Source: Planctomycetota bacterium
Lineage (GTDB): Bacteria; Planctomycetota; Planctomycetia; Pirellulales; Pirellulaceae
Direction of reading: 5' to 3'
Length of the DNA stretch: 64,000 nt
Assembly (NCBI GenBank): GCA_963204915.1
Contig: CAUJHS010000022.1
Location: 248,001-312,000 of the forward strand
The position numbers and the translations under genes are program-made. Under the pieces are notes generated by a model. It worked only from the letters and a program-made list of their open reading frames with translations, had not been told where the DNA came from and did not search any database. Below are positions 38,570 through 46,621 of the stretch, in pieces (within the stretch, counting starts at the first letter, position 1; each line of letters starts with the position of its first letter).

Positions 38570-38896
38570 GTGACGAACAGCATCAAAAAACCCGGCTCGC
38601 AGGCGTCAAAGGCGCCGGCGCCTTCCCACCCTGCGCCAAACGCCGGGCACACCTGGCAGCCGCGTTTTGGCCTTGGCGCCATGATGCTCGTCATGCTGGT
38701 TTGCGGCGTGATGTCGTCGGCGGGTTATTACCTGGTCCGAGGAAACATGGCGCGACCCAACGACAGCGCCGCAGGGACCCACTCACCCCAATTGGCGTTC
38801 TTGTTGATCACGCTCGCCTCGCCGTTATTGTTGGCCGTGATCATTAGCGCGGCGCTGCAAATCAGCCGCTACTTGGGTCGTCGTTCGTCTCGGTAA
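38570..38896 (+). CDS. Small two-helix membrane protein
   Basis: 108 residues from a GTG start. A Pro/Ser-rich N-terminal tail of about 28 residues, then helices at about 34-53 and 75-95, with a polar loop between and a basic C-terminus (RYLGRRSSR). It follows the DUF1501 gene by 90 bases and precedes the cupin by 43. Family not recognised; similar short proteins with a GLGAMMLVMLV segment are frequent in planctomycetes. Confidence 0.55.
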   Translation: MTNSIKKPGSQASKAPAPSHPAPNAGHTWQPRFGLGAMMLVMLVCGVMSSAGYYLVRGNMARPNDSAAGTHSPQLAFLLITLASPLLLAVIISAALQISRYLGRRSSR

Positions 38897-38939
38897 AGCC
38901 TGTGCTTTCAGATTCATTGCGAGGGAAAGCAACCCAACC

Positions 38940-39299
38940 ATGCCGCAACTCATTTCGCAACCCACCGTAATCACCGCGGCGGGCAACAAACCCAAGAGCA
39001 TTGAAGAGTTCGTCGGCCGGGTCAACACGGGCCATGCGCAGGTCAGTATCGCCCGCATGAAGTCGCCCCCGGGCTGGCAAGAACCGGGGCAAACGCCCGA
39101 GTTTGAGGAAGTTTCGCTCGTTCTATCCGGGGTGCTGCGCGTCGAACATCAGTCGGGAGTCCTGGAGGTCCACGCTGGGCAAGCGGTGCGAACCGAGCCT
39201 GGCGAATGGGTTCGCTACAGTACGCCGGAGGGAGCCGAATACTTGGCCATTTGCCTGCCCGCGTTTTCGCCCCATACCGTGCATCGCGACGAAGCGTAA
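38940..39299 (+). CDS. Cupin-fold protein
   Basis: 119 residues, beta-rich, with the two cupin motifs in weakened form: PGQTPEFEEVSLVLSGVLRVE (about 50-70) and AGQAVRTEPGEWVRYSTPEGAEYL (about 77-100). The usual first-motif His pair is missing, with Glu residues in that region. A small-molecule-binding or isomerase role is possible. The ligand cannot be told from sequence. Confidence 0.7.
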   Translation: MPQLISQPTVITAAGNKPKSIEEFVGRVNTGHAQVSIARMKSPPGWQEPGQTPEFEEVSLVLSGVLRVEHQSGVLEVHAGQAVRTEPGEWVRYSTPEGAEYLAICLPAFSPHTVHRDEA

Positions 39300-39426
39300 A
39301 CCCCGCCAGGCCGCCCCCAGCACGCGATTTTCGCCCGTAACTCCGCGAGAACGGGTCTCGACGAAACGAGGACCGTGCGGTAAATTCTTAGGTTTCCTGG
39401 TTGTGATTTTGCCCGTGGATGGAACA

Positions 39427-39777
39427 ATGTACGCGATTATTCAAGACGGCGGACGCCAATACAAAGTGCAAAGCGGTCAACTGCTTGACCTGGATTACCG
39501 TGAACTGGCCAGCGGCGAGAAGATCACCTTCGACCGCGTCGTGCTGTTTTCCGGCAAGGAAGGGGTCAAGATTGGTTCTCCCACGCTGGAAGGCATCAGC
39601 GTCGAGGCGGAAATCGTCGGCCCGCGCAAAGGCGAAAAGTTGATCGTGCAAAAGTTCCGTCGCCGCAAGAACTACCGCCGTAAGACCGGCCATCGCCAGC
39701 TTTATACGCGCGTACGCATTGGCAAGTTCCATGGCGTGCAGGAAGAAAGCCAAGAACCGGCCGCTTCGGAAGCGTAA
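39427..39777 (+). CDS. rplU: 50S ribosomal protein L21
   Basis: 116 residues from ATG 39427; the longer frame starting at 39103 is an overprint on the cupin gene. MYAIIQDGGRQYKVQSGQ at the start and KFRRRKNYRRKTGHRQLYTRVRI near the end are diagnostic for bL21, which binds 23S rRNA. A short acidic tail (EESQEPAASEA) is added. The usual partner rpmA (L27) is not found in the 585 bases that follow. Confidence 0.96.
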   Translation: MYAIIQDGGRQYKVQSGQLLDLDYRELASGEKITFDRVVLFSGKEGVKIGSPTLEGISVEAEIVGPRKGEKLIVQKFRRRKNYRRKTGHRQLYTRVRIGKFHGVQEESQEPAASEA

Positions 39778-39976
39778 ACCGAAGCAGCGCAAGACCTTTC
39801 CCCACGCTGACGCTCCCTTTCGGCATAGGAATGGGCAGCGTGCGGGGCAAAAAAGATGGTCCGCGACAAGTCAACCTGCGCGTTTCTACTCCAGCGCGCT
39901 GGCCAAACCAGGTCCAATTGGTTCTTTACGGACCAGCCATTCTAACGAAAAATATTTATAAATTTCGCAATTTCTT

Positions 39977-40008
39977 AACCTCCCGTCGATAGACTGGGAG
40001 GTTTTTTT
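39977..40008 (+). terminator. Rho-independent terminator behind rplU
   Basis: AACCTCCC (39977-39984) pairs with GGGAGGTT (39996-40003) over an 11-base loop, followed by TTTTT (40004-40008). Textbook intrinsic terminator, 200 bases after the rplU stop. Confidence 0.88.
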
Positions 40009-40033
40009 GTAAACCAAAGCGGCGCATGGACTT

Positions 40034-40057
40034 CTGCTAGCACATTTTCGCTAGCAG
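40034..40057. repeat. Perfect 8-base inverted repeat upstream of nrdJ
   Basis: CTGCTAGC and GCTAGCAG flank an 8-base AT-rich spacer. It lies between the rplU terminator and the nrdJ promoter. It could be an operator or a protein-binding site. There is no T-run, so it is unlikely to be a second terminator. Confidence 0.5.
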
Positions 40058-40072
40058 TTCCGCCTCGGCTCT

Positions 40073-40110
40073 AGGTGCGATTTTTATAACTCTCGACAAC
40101 TTTTGCACCT
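40073..40110. repeat. Second inverted repeat upstream of nrdJ
   Basis: AGGTGC (40073-40078) and GCACCT (40105-40110) are a perfect 6-base pair of arms around a 26-base AT-rich spacer, ending 21 bases ahead of the predicted -35 of nrdJ. Confidence 0.35.
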
Positions 40111-40131
40111 ACGTCAATTCTCGGGTTTTGG

Positions 40132-40159
40132 TTGACGCGTCGGCGAGAATCCGTACACT
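40132..40159 (+). promoter_or_regulatory. Sigma70-like promoter of nrdJ
   Basis: TTGACG (40132-40137), a 16-base spacer and TACACT (40154-40159). The predicted start near 40166 gives an untranslated leader of about 195 bases containing a strong hairpin. No cobalamin-riboswitch B12 box and no clear NrdR box was seen. Confidence 0.5.
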
Positions 40160-40172
40160 CAGCTTTATCTAC

Positions 40173-40205
40173 ATGTTGTGCCAGCATGAAGTGCTGCTAC
40201 AACAT
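40173..40205 (+). other. Hairpin at the 5' end of the nrdJ leader
   Basis: ATGTTGT...CAGCA and TGCTG...ACAACAT pair (7 plus 5 base pairs with a 2-base internal loop) around a 5-base loop. It would be among the first transcribed bases of the nrdJ mRNA. It could stabilise the mRNA or act as a binding site. Confidence 0.5.
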
Positions 40206-40362
40206 CTGGTATGAGTCAAACTGGAGGACTTCTGCTGGTCCAAACGGCCGCCGCTTCTCTTTTCGCCAAGTTTTTGGGACTTTTCGCCGACCTCTTCCAG
40301 TATACTCGTGTACAGTTTTGTGCTGGTCCGGTATTTCCATTTCCTCACTAGGATCGTGACGA

Positions 40363-43300
40363 ATGGCCCGCGTTGATGCTCAACACCCCATGGTTTCCTC
40401 AATGAATGCTTCCCTCTCGAAAAACGGCTTAAAAATCGAGAGCCGGTTTTGCCCCGAGAATGTGGCCGACCCCTTCGAGACGGTGCAATGGGAGCTACGC
40501 TCCGCCGCCATCAAGGACGAAAACGGCGACGTGCTGTTCGAGCAAACCGACTGCGAAATTCCCAAGCCCTGGAGTCAACTAGCCACGAATGTGGTCGTCA
40601 GCAAATACTTCTACGGCGAGAACAACACCCCCGAGCGCGAACGCTCGGTGCGGCAGTTGATCCATCGCGTGACCCGCACCATTGCCGACTGGGGCATCGC
40701 GGACGGGTACTTCGCCACGGCCGAAGACGGCGAGCGGTTCTATCGCGACCTCACCTGGTTGTGCCTGCATCAGGTCGGCGCGTTCAATTCGCCGGTGTGG
40801 TTCAACGTGGGCCTGCACCACCAGTACGGCATTCGCGGCGCCAAGTGCAACTGGCATTGGGACAAGGCCACGGCCGAAGTTCGCCAGCCCGACAACCCCT
40901 ACGAGTACCCGCAAGGCTCGGCCTGCTTCATTCAAAGCGTCGAAGACAACATGGAGGACATCATGCGCCTGGCCACCAGCGAGGCCATGCTGTTCAAGTT
41001 CGGCTCCGGAACCGGCACCGACCTTTCCACCCTTCGGTCGCAGCGTGAAAAGCTTTCCGGCGGCGGCCGTCCGTCGGGTCCGCTCTCCTTCATGCGCGTG
41101 TACGACCAGATCGCCCATGTGGTCAAAAGCGGCGGTAAAACGCGCCGCGCCGCCAAGATGCAGTCGCTCAAAGTCTGGCACCCAGACATCATGGAGTTCA
41201 TCGAGTGCAAGTGGAAGGAGGAGCAAAAGGCCCACACGCTGATCGCCTCGGGCAAGTACGAATCGAACTTCAACGGCGAAGCGTATAGCTCGGTCTTCTT
41301 TCAGAATGCGAACCTCTCGGTCCGCGTGACCGACGACTACATGAACGCGGTCCGCCGCGGCGACAAGTGGACCACGCGCCTGGTCACCACCGGCGGCGAC
41401 GGCCCCACCTACGACGCCAAGCACGTGCTGCGCCGCATGGCCGAATGCGCCTGGCATTGCGGCGACCCCGGCGTGCAGTACGACACCACGATCAACAAGT
41501 GGCACACCTGCCCCAACTCGGGCCGCATCAACGCCAGCAACCCGTGCTCGGAGTACATGTTCCTGGACGACACCGCCTGCAACCTGGCGAGCATCAACCT
41601 GATGAAGTTCCGCCGCGAGGACGGCGCGTTCGATGTGGACGGCTTCACCGCGGCGTGCCGGTTGTTCTTCATCGCGCAGGAAATCCTGGTCGATCATGCG
41701 AGCTACCCGACCGACCGCATCGCCGAGAACAGCCACCGCTTCCGCCCGCTCGGTTTGGGCTACTCGAACCTGGGCAGCCTGATCATGGCCAGCGGCGCCG
41801 CGTACGACTCGCCCGAAGCGTACGGCGTGTGCGGTTCGATCACCGCGTTGCTCCACGGCGCCGCCAACTTGACCAGCAGCGAAATGGCCGCGGCGGTCGG
41901 TCCGTTCGATGGTTACGCCGCCAATCGCGAGCCGTTCCTCAAAGTGATGCGCATGCATCGCGACGCGGTCGAGCACATCGACAACGCCGGCCCGGCGTTT
42001 CTCAAAGATGCGGCCCGCAAACTGTGGGACAAAGTCCTCGAGCAAGGCCGCAAGCACGGCTTCCGCAACGCGCAAGCCACAGTGTTGGCCCCCACGGGCA
42101 CGATCAGCTTCCTCATGGATTGCGACACCACCGGCATCGAGCCGGACATCGCCCTGGTCAAGTACAAGCAACTGGCCGGCGGCGGCATGCTCAAGATCGT
42201 CAATCGCATTGTGCCCCTGGCCCTGCAAACGCTGGGGTACGATGAGTCGCACATTCAAACCATCATCAACTACATCAACACGCACGACACCATCGAAGGC
42301 GCTCCGGGTCTGAACGAAGAGCACCTGCCGGTGTTCGACTGCGCCTTCAAGCCGGCTGGCGGCGTGCGCAGCATCGGCTGGCGGGCGCATGTGAAGATGA
42401 TGGCCGCCGCGCAGCCGTTCATCAGCGGCGCGATCAGCAAGACGGTCAACATGCCCACCGAGACCACGCCCGACGACATCGCCGACGCCTACTTCTGGGG
42501 CTGGGAGTTGGGCCTTAAGGCCTTGGCCATTTACCGCGACGGCTCGAAGCAAAGCCAGCCGCTGTCGACCGAGTCGGAAGGCTCGAAGAAAGCGAAGAAG
42601 GAAGAAGCCGCGTCTCGGCCGCGCCGCGAACGCCTGCCCGACACCCGCCGTTCGATCACCCACAAGTTCAACGTGGCGGGGCACGAAGGCTACATCACGG
42701 TGGGCTTGTACGACGACGGCCGGCCCGGCGAGTTGTTCATCACCATGGCCAAGGAAGGGAGCACGATTGGCGGCTTGATGGACTGCTTCGGCACGGCCAT
42801 TTCCATCAACCTGCAATACGGCGTGCCGCTAGAAGTGCTGGTCAACAAGTTCAGCCACACGCGGTTCGAGCCGATGGGCCACACCACGAACCCGGACATC
42901 CGCATCGCCAAGAGCCTGGTCGATTACATCTTCCGCTGGCTGGCCATCACCTTCATGCCGGGTTACCGGGAAGCCGCGCGCGGCGAATTGCCGGCCAGCA
43001 GCGAAGGCAAGCCGACCGAGGCCAAAGGCGGCAGCGGCAAACCGGCCGACGAGGCCAAGAAGCCGGCCAAGGCCGAAGTGAAGCCAGTGGAAAAAGGAAA
43101 CGGCGGCCCTGCTCCCGCGGCGCTGGCCAAACCGACCAGCAACGGCCACACGCCCAACGGCAACGGACACGCCCCCAACGGCAAGACGAACGGCTCGATC
43201 GACGTAGCCCTGCTCGAGCGAGCCGGCGTGGCCTTCCTGGCCGACAACCCCCACGGCACCGAACGCAGCCAGCAATTCGCCAGCTTCCAAAGCGACGCCC

Positions 43301-43389
43301 CCACCTGCGACAACTGCGGCGCCATCACCGTAAGAAACGGCAACTGCTACCTCTGCCACAACTGCGGCAACAGCATGGGCTGTTCGTAA
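40363..43389 (+). CDS. nrdJ: Class II (adenosylcobalamin-dependent) ribonucleotide reductase
   Basis: 1008 residues. Reduces ribonucleotides to deoxyribonucleotides using a B12-generated thiyl radical, in the cytoplasm. Visible landmarks: FNSPVWFNVGLH, GSACFIQSVEDNMEDI, KFGSGTGTDLSTLR, SGGKTRRAAKMQ, NPCSEYMFLDDTACNLASINL with the radical-site Cys region, and TVLAPTGTISFLMDCDTTGIEP. A TSCPD domain follows (about 760-870), then a Lys/Pro/Asn-rich low-complexity linker (about 870-945), and a C-terminal zinc ribbon (CDNC...CHNC...C), the usual class II tail used for re-reduction. Transcribed alone from its own promoter. Confidence 0.96.
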   Translation: MARVDAQHPMVSSMNASLSKNGLKIESRFCPENVADPFETVQWELRSAAIKDENGDVLFEQTDCEIPKPWSQLATNVVVSKYFYGENNTPERERSVRQLIHRVTRTIADWGIADGYFATAEDGERFYRDLTWLCLHQVGAFNSPVWFNVGLHHQYGIRGAKCNWHWDKATAEVRQPDNPYEYPQGSACFIQSVEDNMEDIMRLATSEAMLFKFGSGTGTDLSTLRSQREKLSGGGRPSGPLSFMRVYDQIAHVVKSGGKTRRAAKMQSLKVWHPDIMEFIECKWKEEQKAHTLIASGKYESNFNGEAYSSVFFQNANLSVRVTDDYMNAVRRGDKWTTRLVTTGGDGPTYDAKHVLRRMAECAWHCGDPGVQYDTTINKWHTCPNSGRINASNPCSEYMFLDDTACNLASINLMKFRREDGAFDVDGFTAACRLFFIAQEILVDHASYPTDRIAENSHRFRPLGLGYSNLGSLIMASGAAYDSPEAYGVCGSITALLHGAANLTSSEMAAAVGPFDGYAANREPFLKVMRMHRDAVEHIDNAGPAFLKDAARKLWDKVLEQGRKHGFRNAQATVLAPTGTISFLMDCDTTGIEPDIALVKYKQLAGGGMLKIVNRIVPLALQTLGYDESHIQTIINYINTHDTIEGAPGLNEEHLPVFDCAFKPAGGVRSIGWRAHVKMMAAAQPFISGAISKTVNMPTETTPDDIADAYFWGWELGLKALAIYRDGSKQSQPLSTESEGSKKAKKEEAASRPRRERLPDTRRSITHKFNVAGHEGYITVGLYDDGRPGELFITMAKEGSTIGGLMDCFGTAISINLQYGVPLEVLVNKFSHTRFEPMGHTTNPDIRIAKSLVDYIFRWLAITFMPGYREAARGELPASSEGKPTEAKGGSGKPADEAKKPAKAEVKPVEKGNGGPAPAALAKPTSNGHTPNGNGHAPNGKTNGSIDVALLERAGVAFLADNPHGTERSQQFASFQSDAPTCDNCGAITVRNGNCYLCHNCGNSMGCS

Positions 43390-43410
43390 GCTCCCAAGCA
43401 GTAAATCATG

Positions 43411-43478
43411 TGCCACTGCTGGCTCGCCCAGCAGTGCTGAACTGCCAGGAAACACTGCTGGGCAAGCCAGCAGTGGCA
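43411..43478. repeat. Nested inverted repeat behind nrdJ
   Basis: Two 26-base arms (43411-43436 and 43453-43478) are reverse complements with one mismatch around a 16-base spacer. Each arm is itself a hairpin, since CACTGCTGG and CCAGCAGTG occur in both. The element can therefore form one long stem or two small hairpins. There is no T-run. It looks like a REP/MITE-type intergenic element and also ends the nrdJ unit. Confidence 0.85.
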
Positions 43479-43571
43479 CCAGGCGACAACCACGTACGTT
43501 ATTAGAACGTTCGATGGAACGTACCTGGCACACAGTCCATCTCCCTTTGAAACAATGTTTCGAGCCGACTT

Positions 43572-43880
43572 ATGAAACATCACAAAAACAACAGATCGGA
43601 ACGACTTATCGAAATACAATTGATTGATGGGCCGCTTGATGGCATGCGGGTTTCCGTACGTCAGTTACTTAAAGCGTTGCCATTGCCTTTTGACCATGAA
43701 GTCGTTGAAATGGCTTCGCAGAAATTTTCGACACTCACTCCCGAAGGACGTAATATGGCGATGCGGGCCGCAGAACGGCAGGACCAAGTTAATGAAAACC
43801 CGAAACGAATTGCCACGTACGTGCAAGAAGGTGATACAGACTCTACGATTTATCGTTTCCACACGAGTACGCGACGATGA
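43572..43880 (+). CDS. Hypothetical protein in a low-GC island
   Basis: 102 residues. The N-terminal motif IEIQLIDGPLDGMRV (about 13-27) is like a widespread small-protein pattern (xxLxGGPxDGxxV), and the end contains a short YRFH stretch. Base composition is clearly less GC-rich than in the flanking genes. Family and function not recognised. Confidence 0.5.
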   Translation: MKHHKNNRSERLIEIQLIDGPLDGMRVSVRQLLKALPLPFDHEVVEMASQKFSTLTPEGRNMAMRAAERQDQVNENPKRIATYVQEGDTDSTIYRFHTSTRR

Positions 43881-43928
43881 ACGGCATCGGTAAGTCACTG
43901 CGATGAAACGCGCTGTCGACTGGTGGTA

Positions 43929-44060
43929 ATTGTTAACCACGACGAAAAGGGTCGGCTGTTGGGAGAACAATCGCGACGCCGTAGCGAGATAGACTTCCTT
44001 GGACGCGCTACGATTTGTTGGCCGTGCTTGTTGCGACGGCACCACGCTCTGCCGCCACGG
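43929..44060 (+). repeat. Degenerate copy of the REP-like element
   Basis: Shares with the copies at 45541 and 47229 the ACGAAAAGG segment, a CGCGACGCC arm and a GGCCGTGCTTG...GACGGC...CTGCCGCCA arm, but with many changes. It overlaps the upstream part of an open frame (43923-44084), which is why I do not count that part as gene. Confidence 0.45.
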
Positions 44061-44084
44061 CCTCGTCAAAGTAAATCTGACAAG

Positions 44085-44255
44085 ATGAAAACCAGGATTA
44101 CCGCATACGCTTATCGTGTTTCGCTAAACTGCGAGGGCGACAATAGACGTGCGTTCACCGTTGATGCTGGGCCCGAGATATGTAACAAGTACAAAACGGT
44201 GGTAAAGAGAAGCGTGCTTGGAGCTAAAAATCGTAAATTGGACGCCAGCGCATAA
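44085..44255 (+). CDS. Small hypothetical protein
   Basis: 56 residues from ATG 44085. The frame is open further upstream, but that part overlaps the degenerate REP element. The sequence is basic (MKTRITAYAYRVSLNCEGD...NKYKTVVKRSVLGAKNRKL) without recognised motif. It lies 32 bases before the next gene. Confidence 0.35.
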   Translation: MKTRITAYAYRVSLNCEGDNRRAFTVDAGPEICNKYKTVVKRSVLGAKNRKLDASA

Positions 44256-44287
44256 ATCGGTCGATCAACCGTCGAGGTATGCCGCCA

Positions 44288-45265
44288 ATGCCCGATTTTT
44301 ATATTTTCCCCACAGAGTCTTTACTTCTTGGTGAATTGCTTGGTGAGTATGAACGACGAGACACGTACTTCCTCGACTTAGTGCGGCGCCGATTGCTTCC
44401 GATAATGCCGAGTCTCATCGAAAGCAAAGAGTTTTACAATCTCGGTAAGATCAAGGATTTCTCGCGCAAATCGCTACTCGATCTGATTTTCGCCGAACTG
44501 AAGCACTCACTGTCGCTCTCCAAAGCCGACGAGGTTTTCGGCATCAATGCGGCGTACGGGCCATTTGAGCATGCGATCCTGGAAGTCGTCGAATACTGCG
44601 ATGCGTTCGATATCCACGACGAAAAGGCAGAACAGTACCGTGCCTTTCTGAGACGCTCGGGTCCGGAAGCCAAGGATGCCATTCAACAGTTGATTGGCGA
44701 AGTCGCTCGCACCAATGGCTACGGCGACCTACTGTCACTTGGCGAGGCATTTGGTCGTGCAATTGCCGATTGTGAAAGTGGTTCGAACTTTCTTTTGGCT
44801 TACGCCCTCAACGTGCATTCCTACGACGATGAATTCCGGTTTGCCGTAGCAGATCGAGTCGACCAAGCTTTGATCGTCTCTTTAGTCGAGTCGGATCTTG
44901 TTAAGTCCAGCAGCGTGGGGCGAGGTCTTCTCGCATCCGAAATTCAAAAGATGGATCAAGTCTACATCTTAGGACCGACTTCCATTGATCGCGCACGCTC
45001 ACATATCGACCGACTGCTAGGTGTTCTCTGGTGCGCTTTCGGTGAGGTGTTAGGGCAAGTGCGCGACTTGGATTACTTTGCCCGAGGTAACGATGTGGAC
45101 AAGGCAGCATCTCGCGTCTTTCGGGTGACATCCAATTCGAGCCGGGATGATATCCGTTATGCTTTGCAGGATGCCGAGCGTCGACTCGTTGAATCGCATC
45201 CCGAAGATGGACAAGCAGAAAAGATCATTGCCGATTTGGCCCGAGCCGAGCCGTTGAAGCTTTGA
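44288..45265 (+). CDS. Unrecognised 325-residue protein, first gene of a coupled pair
   Basis: ATG 44288 preferred over ATG 44279 because a GAGG lies about ten bases ahead of it. No signal peptide or membrane helix. The product is helical and acidic, with a central stretch containing FGINAAYGPFEHAILEVVEYC and a C-terminal part with SRDDIRYALQDAERRLVES. I do not recognise any family. Its stop codon overlaps the TTG start of the next gene (TTGA). Lower GC than the surrounding genome suggests acquisition. Confidence 0.6.
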   Translation: MPDFYIFPTESLLLGELLGEYERRDTYFLDLVRRRLLPIMPSLIESKEFYNLGKIKDFSRKSLLDLIFAELKHSLSLSKADEVFGINAAYGPFEHAILEVVEYCDAFDIHDEKAEQYRAFLRRSGPEAKDAIQQLIGEVARTNGYGDLLSLGEAFGRAIADCESGSNFLLAYALNVHSYDDEFRFAVADRVDQALIVSLVESDLVKSSSVGRGLLASEIQKMDQVYILGPTSIDRARSHIDRLLGVLWCAFGEVLGQVRDLDYFARGNDVDKAASRVFRVTSNSSRDDIRYALQDAERRLVESHPEDGQAEKIIADLARAEPLKL

Positions 45266-45534
45266 CAAAGAGGGTTTGGCGAGCTGATTTCAAGGCCGTC
45301 CCAGGAATTGATTTGGGAACGGTGTTACATAATCGCTTGCGTTCACAGGATGTTGTTGAACGACGATTTGCCAGTACAGCAATGAATCTCTACAAGGCAT
45401 ATCGAAATGAGGCGATTCACGAAATGGACACGTTTCGTTGCACTTTTGCTGAAGCTCGTTTTTTCGTTGCGGGCATACGAATGTTGCTTGAACTTTGCGA
45501 AATCTTGACGGCGCGCCCGCAAGGCTCGCCATAG
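45262..45534 (+). CDS. Short HEPN-like ORF coupled to the preceding gene
   Basis: 90 residues from TTG 45262, overlapping the previous stop by four bases (TTGA). The segment YKAYRNEAIHE (about 45-55) has the R-x4-H pattern (R-NEAI-H) of HEPN-family RNases and is followed by a helix (AEARFFVAGIRMLLELCEIL), like the C-terminal half of TIGR02391/Ymh-type HEPN domains. HEPN proteins act as RNases in toxin-antitoxin and phage-defence systems. The N-terminal half of a normal HEPN domain is short here. The two frames could also be one gene broken by a frameshift. Confidence 0.45.
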   Translation: MTKRVWRADFKAVPGIDLGTVLHNRLRSQDVVERRFASTAMNLYKAYRNEAIHEMDTFRCTFAEARFFVAGIRMLLELCEILTARPQGSP

Positions 45535-45540
45535 CGCAGG

Positions 45541-45690
45541 GCGGCGGGGTGGCCGGGGTTAATCGTACCAACGAAAAGGGGTGGCTGGTGGCGGAGCGGT
45601 AGCGACGCCCCAGTGCGTGGGCGTTTCTCGCTGTGATGGGATTCTCGGGCTGTGCCTGCTGGGGCGTCGCGCTGCTCCGCCGCCAGGCGC
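45541..45690. repeat. REP-like element, copy A
   Basis: About 150 bases closely matching the copy at 47229-47380. The core is a long imperfect hairpin: arm 45586-45613 (TGGTGGCGGAGC...CGACGCCCCAG) and arm 45659-45685 (CTGGGGCGTCGC...CTCCGCCGCCA). It lies 110 bases downstream of the transposase gene stop. Confidence 0.8.
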
Positions 45691-45800
45691 CCAGCTTACC
45701 AGCTTTTGACTTTATTAGAGTTTTCCTAATAGCCCTCCGTCATGAGTACGCTTTGATGGGTGGTTTGTTGGGCCTTGACGTGGGCTGGCATGAAGAAAGT

Positions 45801-46379
45801 TTACGCGTCGTCCATCGTCAGCCATTCTGGCGGAATGGGGTCCAGGGCGATGGGCGTTGGCCGGCCTGCTTCGTACCACGCGGCGCTGGACCACTTCCAT
45901 TCGGCCGCACGCGCCGCCAAGCCGCGGCGCACGGGGTTCAGGTGGAGATAGTCGATCATGCGCAGCAATGTCTTGCCAGACGTGATATTGCGATCGTACC
46001 CGCCGCCTGACTGCCAGAACAAACGCTCGGTCTTCTTACCGCGCTGGCGCGTGATGCGTTTCAGCCAGTGGGGCGCACGAGCGGCCAGATAAGCAATGCC
46101 CTTCCGGCCGACCGGCTCTTTAATGGCGTGGCGGATCTTGGCGATGTCATAAGGATGCCGCCTCGGCCAGACGATCACATGGACATGTTCTGGCATGAAC
46201 ACGTACGCCCATAATGCAAACTCTTGTTCTTCACGCGCCGCCTCGATCGCTTCTTTCATCCATTCGCAGGTTCGCTCCGCCTTGAGAAATGGGAAACGGT
46301 GATAGCAAGAGAACGTCAACTCGTGGGCGTCTCCTGGCGCGTTATAATTGCGATGCTGAGACTGATGCGGATGCGTCAT
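45801..46379 (-). CDS. REP-associated tyrosine transposase (RAYT), Y1_Tnp family
   Basis: 192 residues. It has the IS200/IS605-like HUH motif EHVHVIVWP (about 64-72) and IDYLHLNPVRRGL with the catalytic Tyr, both diagnostic for RAYT (TnpA-REP) enzymes. The N-terminus HELTFSCYHRFPFL is also typical. RAYTs nick single-stranded REP hairpins and are thought to spread or maintain them. REP-like elements flank this gene (45541-45690 and about 46529-46555). Single copy, intact. Confidence 0.9.
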   Translation of the reverse strand: MTHPHQSQHRNYNAPGDAHELTFSCYHRFPFLKAERTCEWMKEAIEAAREEQEFALWAYVFMPEHVHVIVWPRRHPYDIAKIRHAIKEPVGRKGIAYLAARAPHWLKRITRQRGKKTERLFWQSGGGYDRNITSGKTLLRMIDYLHLNPVRRGLAARAAEWKWSSAAWYEAGRPTPIALDPIPPEWLTMDDA

Positions 46380-46528
46380 TCGCCTTATGATACGATTCTT
46401 GCGATAGGTCGCAACAAAAGACGGCCAAAGTCAGTGACGATAACAAACGTGGCGTCTGTCGGAGAAGTGCAGTCGCTTCCCGGCGCGTCGAGTTCATCGG
46501 CTACGATCCGATTTGTCGGCGTTGCTTG

Positions 46529-46555
46529 CTGGGGCGTCGCTCTGCTCCGCCTCCA
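46529..46555. repeat. Partial REP-like element, copy C
   Basis: The right arm CTGGGGCGTCGC...CTCCGCCTCCA is well kept; the sequence to its left (about 46400-46520) is a diverged remnant of the rest. It lies upstream of the RAYT start and 66 bases before the acetyltransferase gene. Confidence 0.6.
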
Positions 46556-46621
46556 GCCACCCGCCGCAGTCGCGAACGCCGAAACGAGTCAAACGGCAGC
46601 CTCTGGTTTTTTGGGTGAGCA

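Noticed and set aside
40009-40362. Cobalamin riboswitch before the B12-dependent reductase
   Set aside because: No B12-box-like sequence or matching secondary structure was found.
40579-42816. 745-codon open frame antisense to nrdJ
   Set aside because: nrdJ is unambiguous on the other strand; the antisense frame is a GC-bias shadow.
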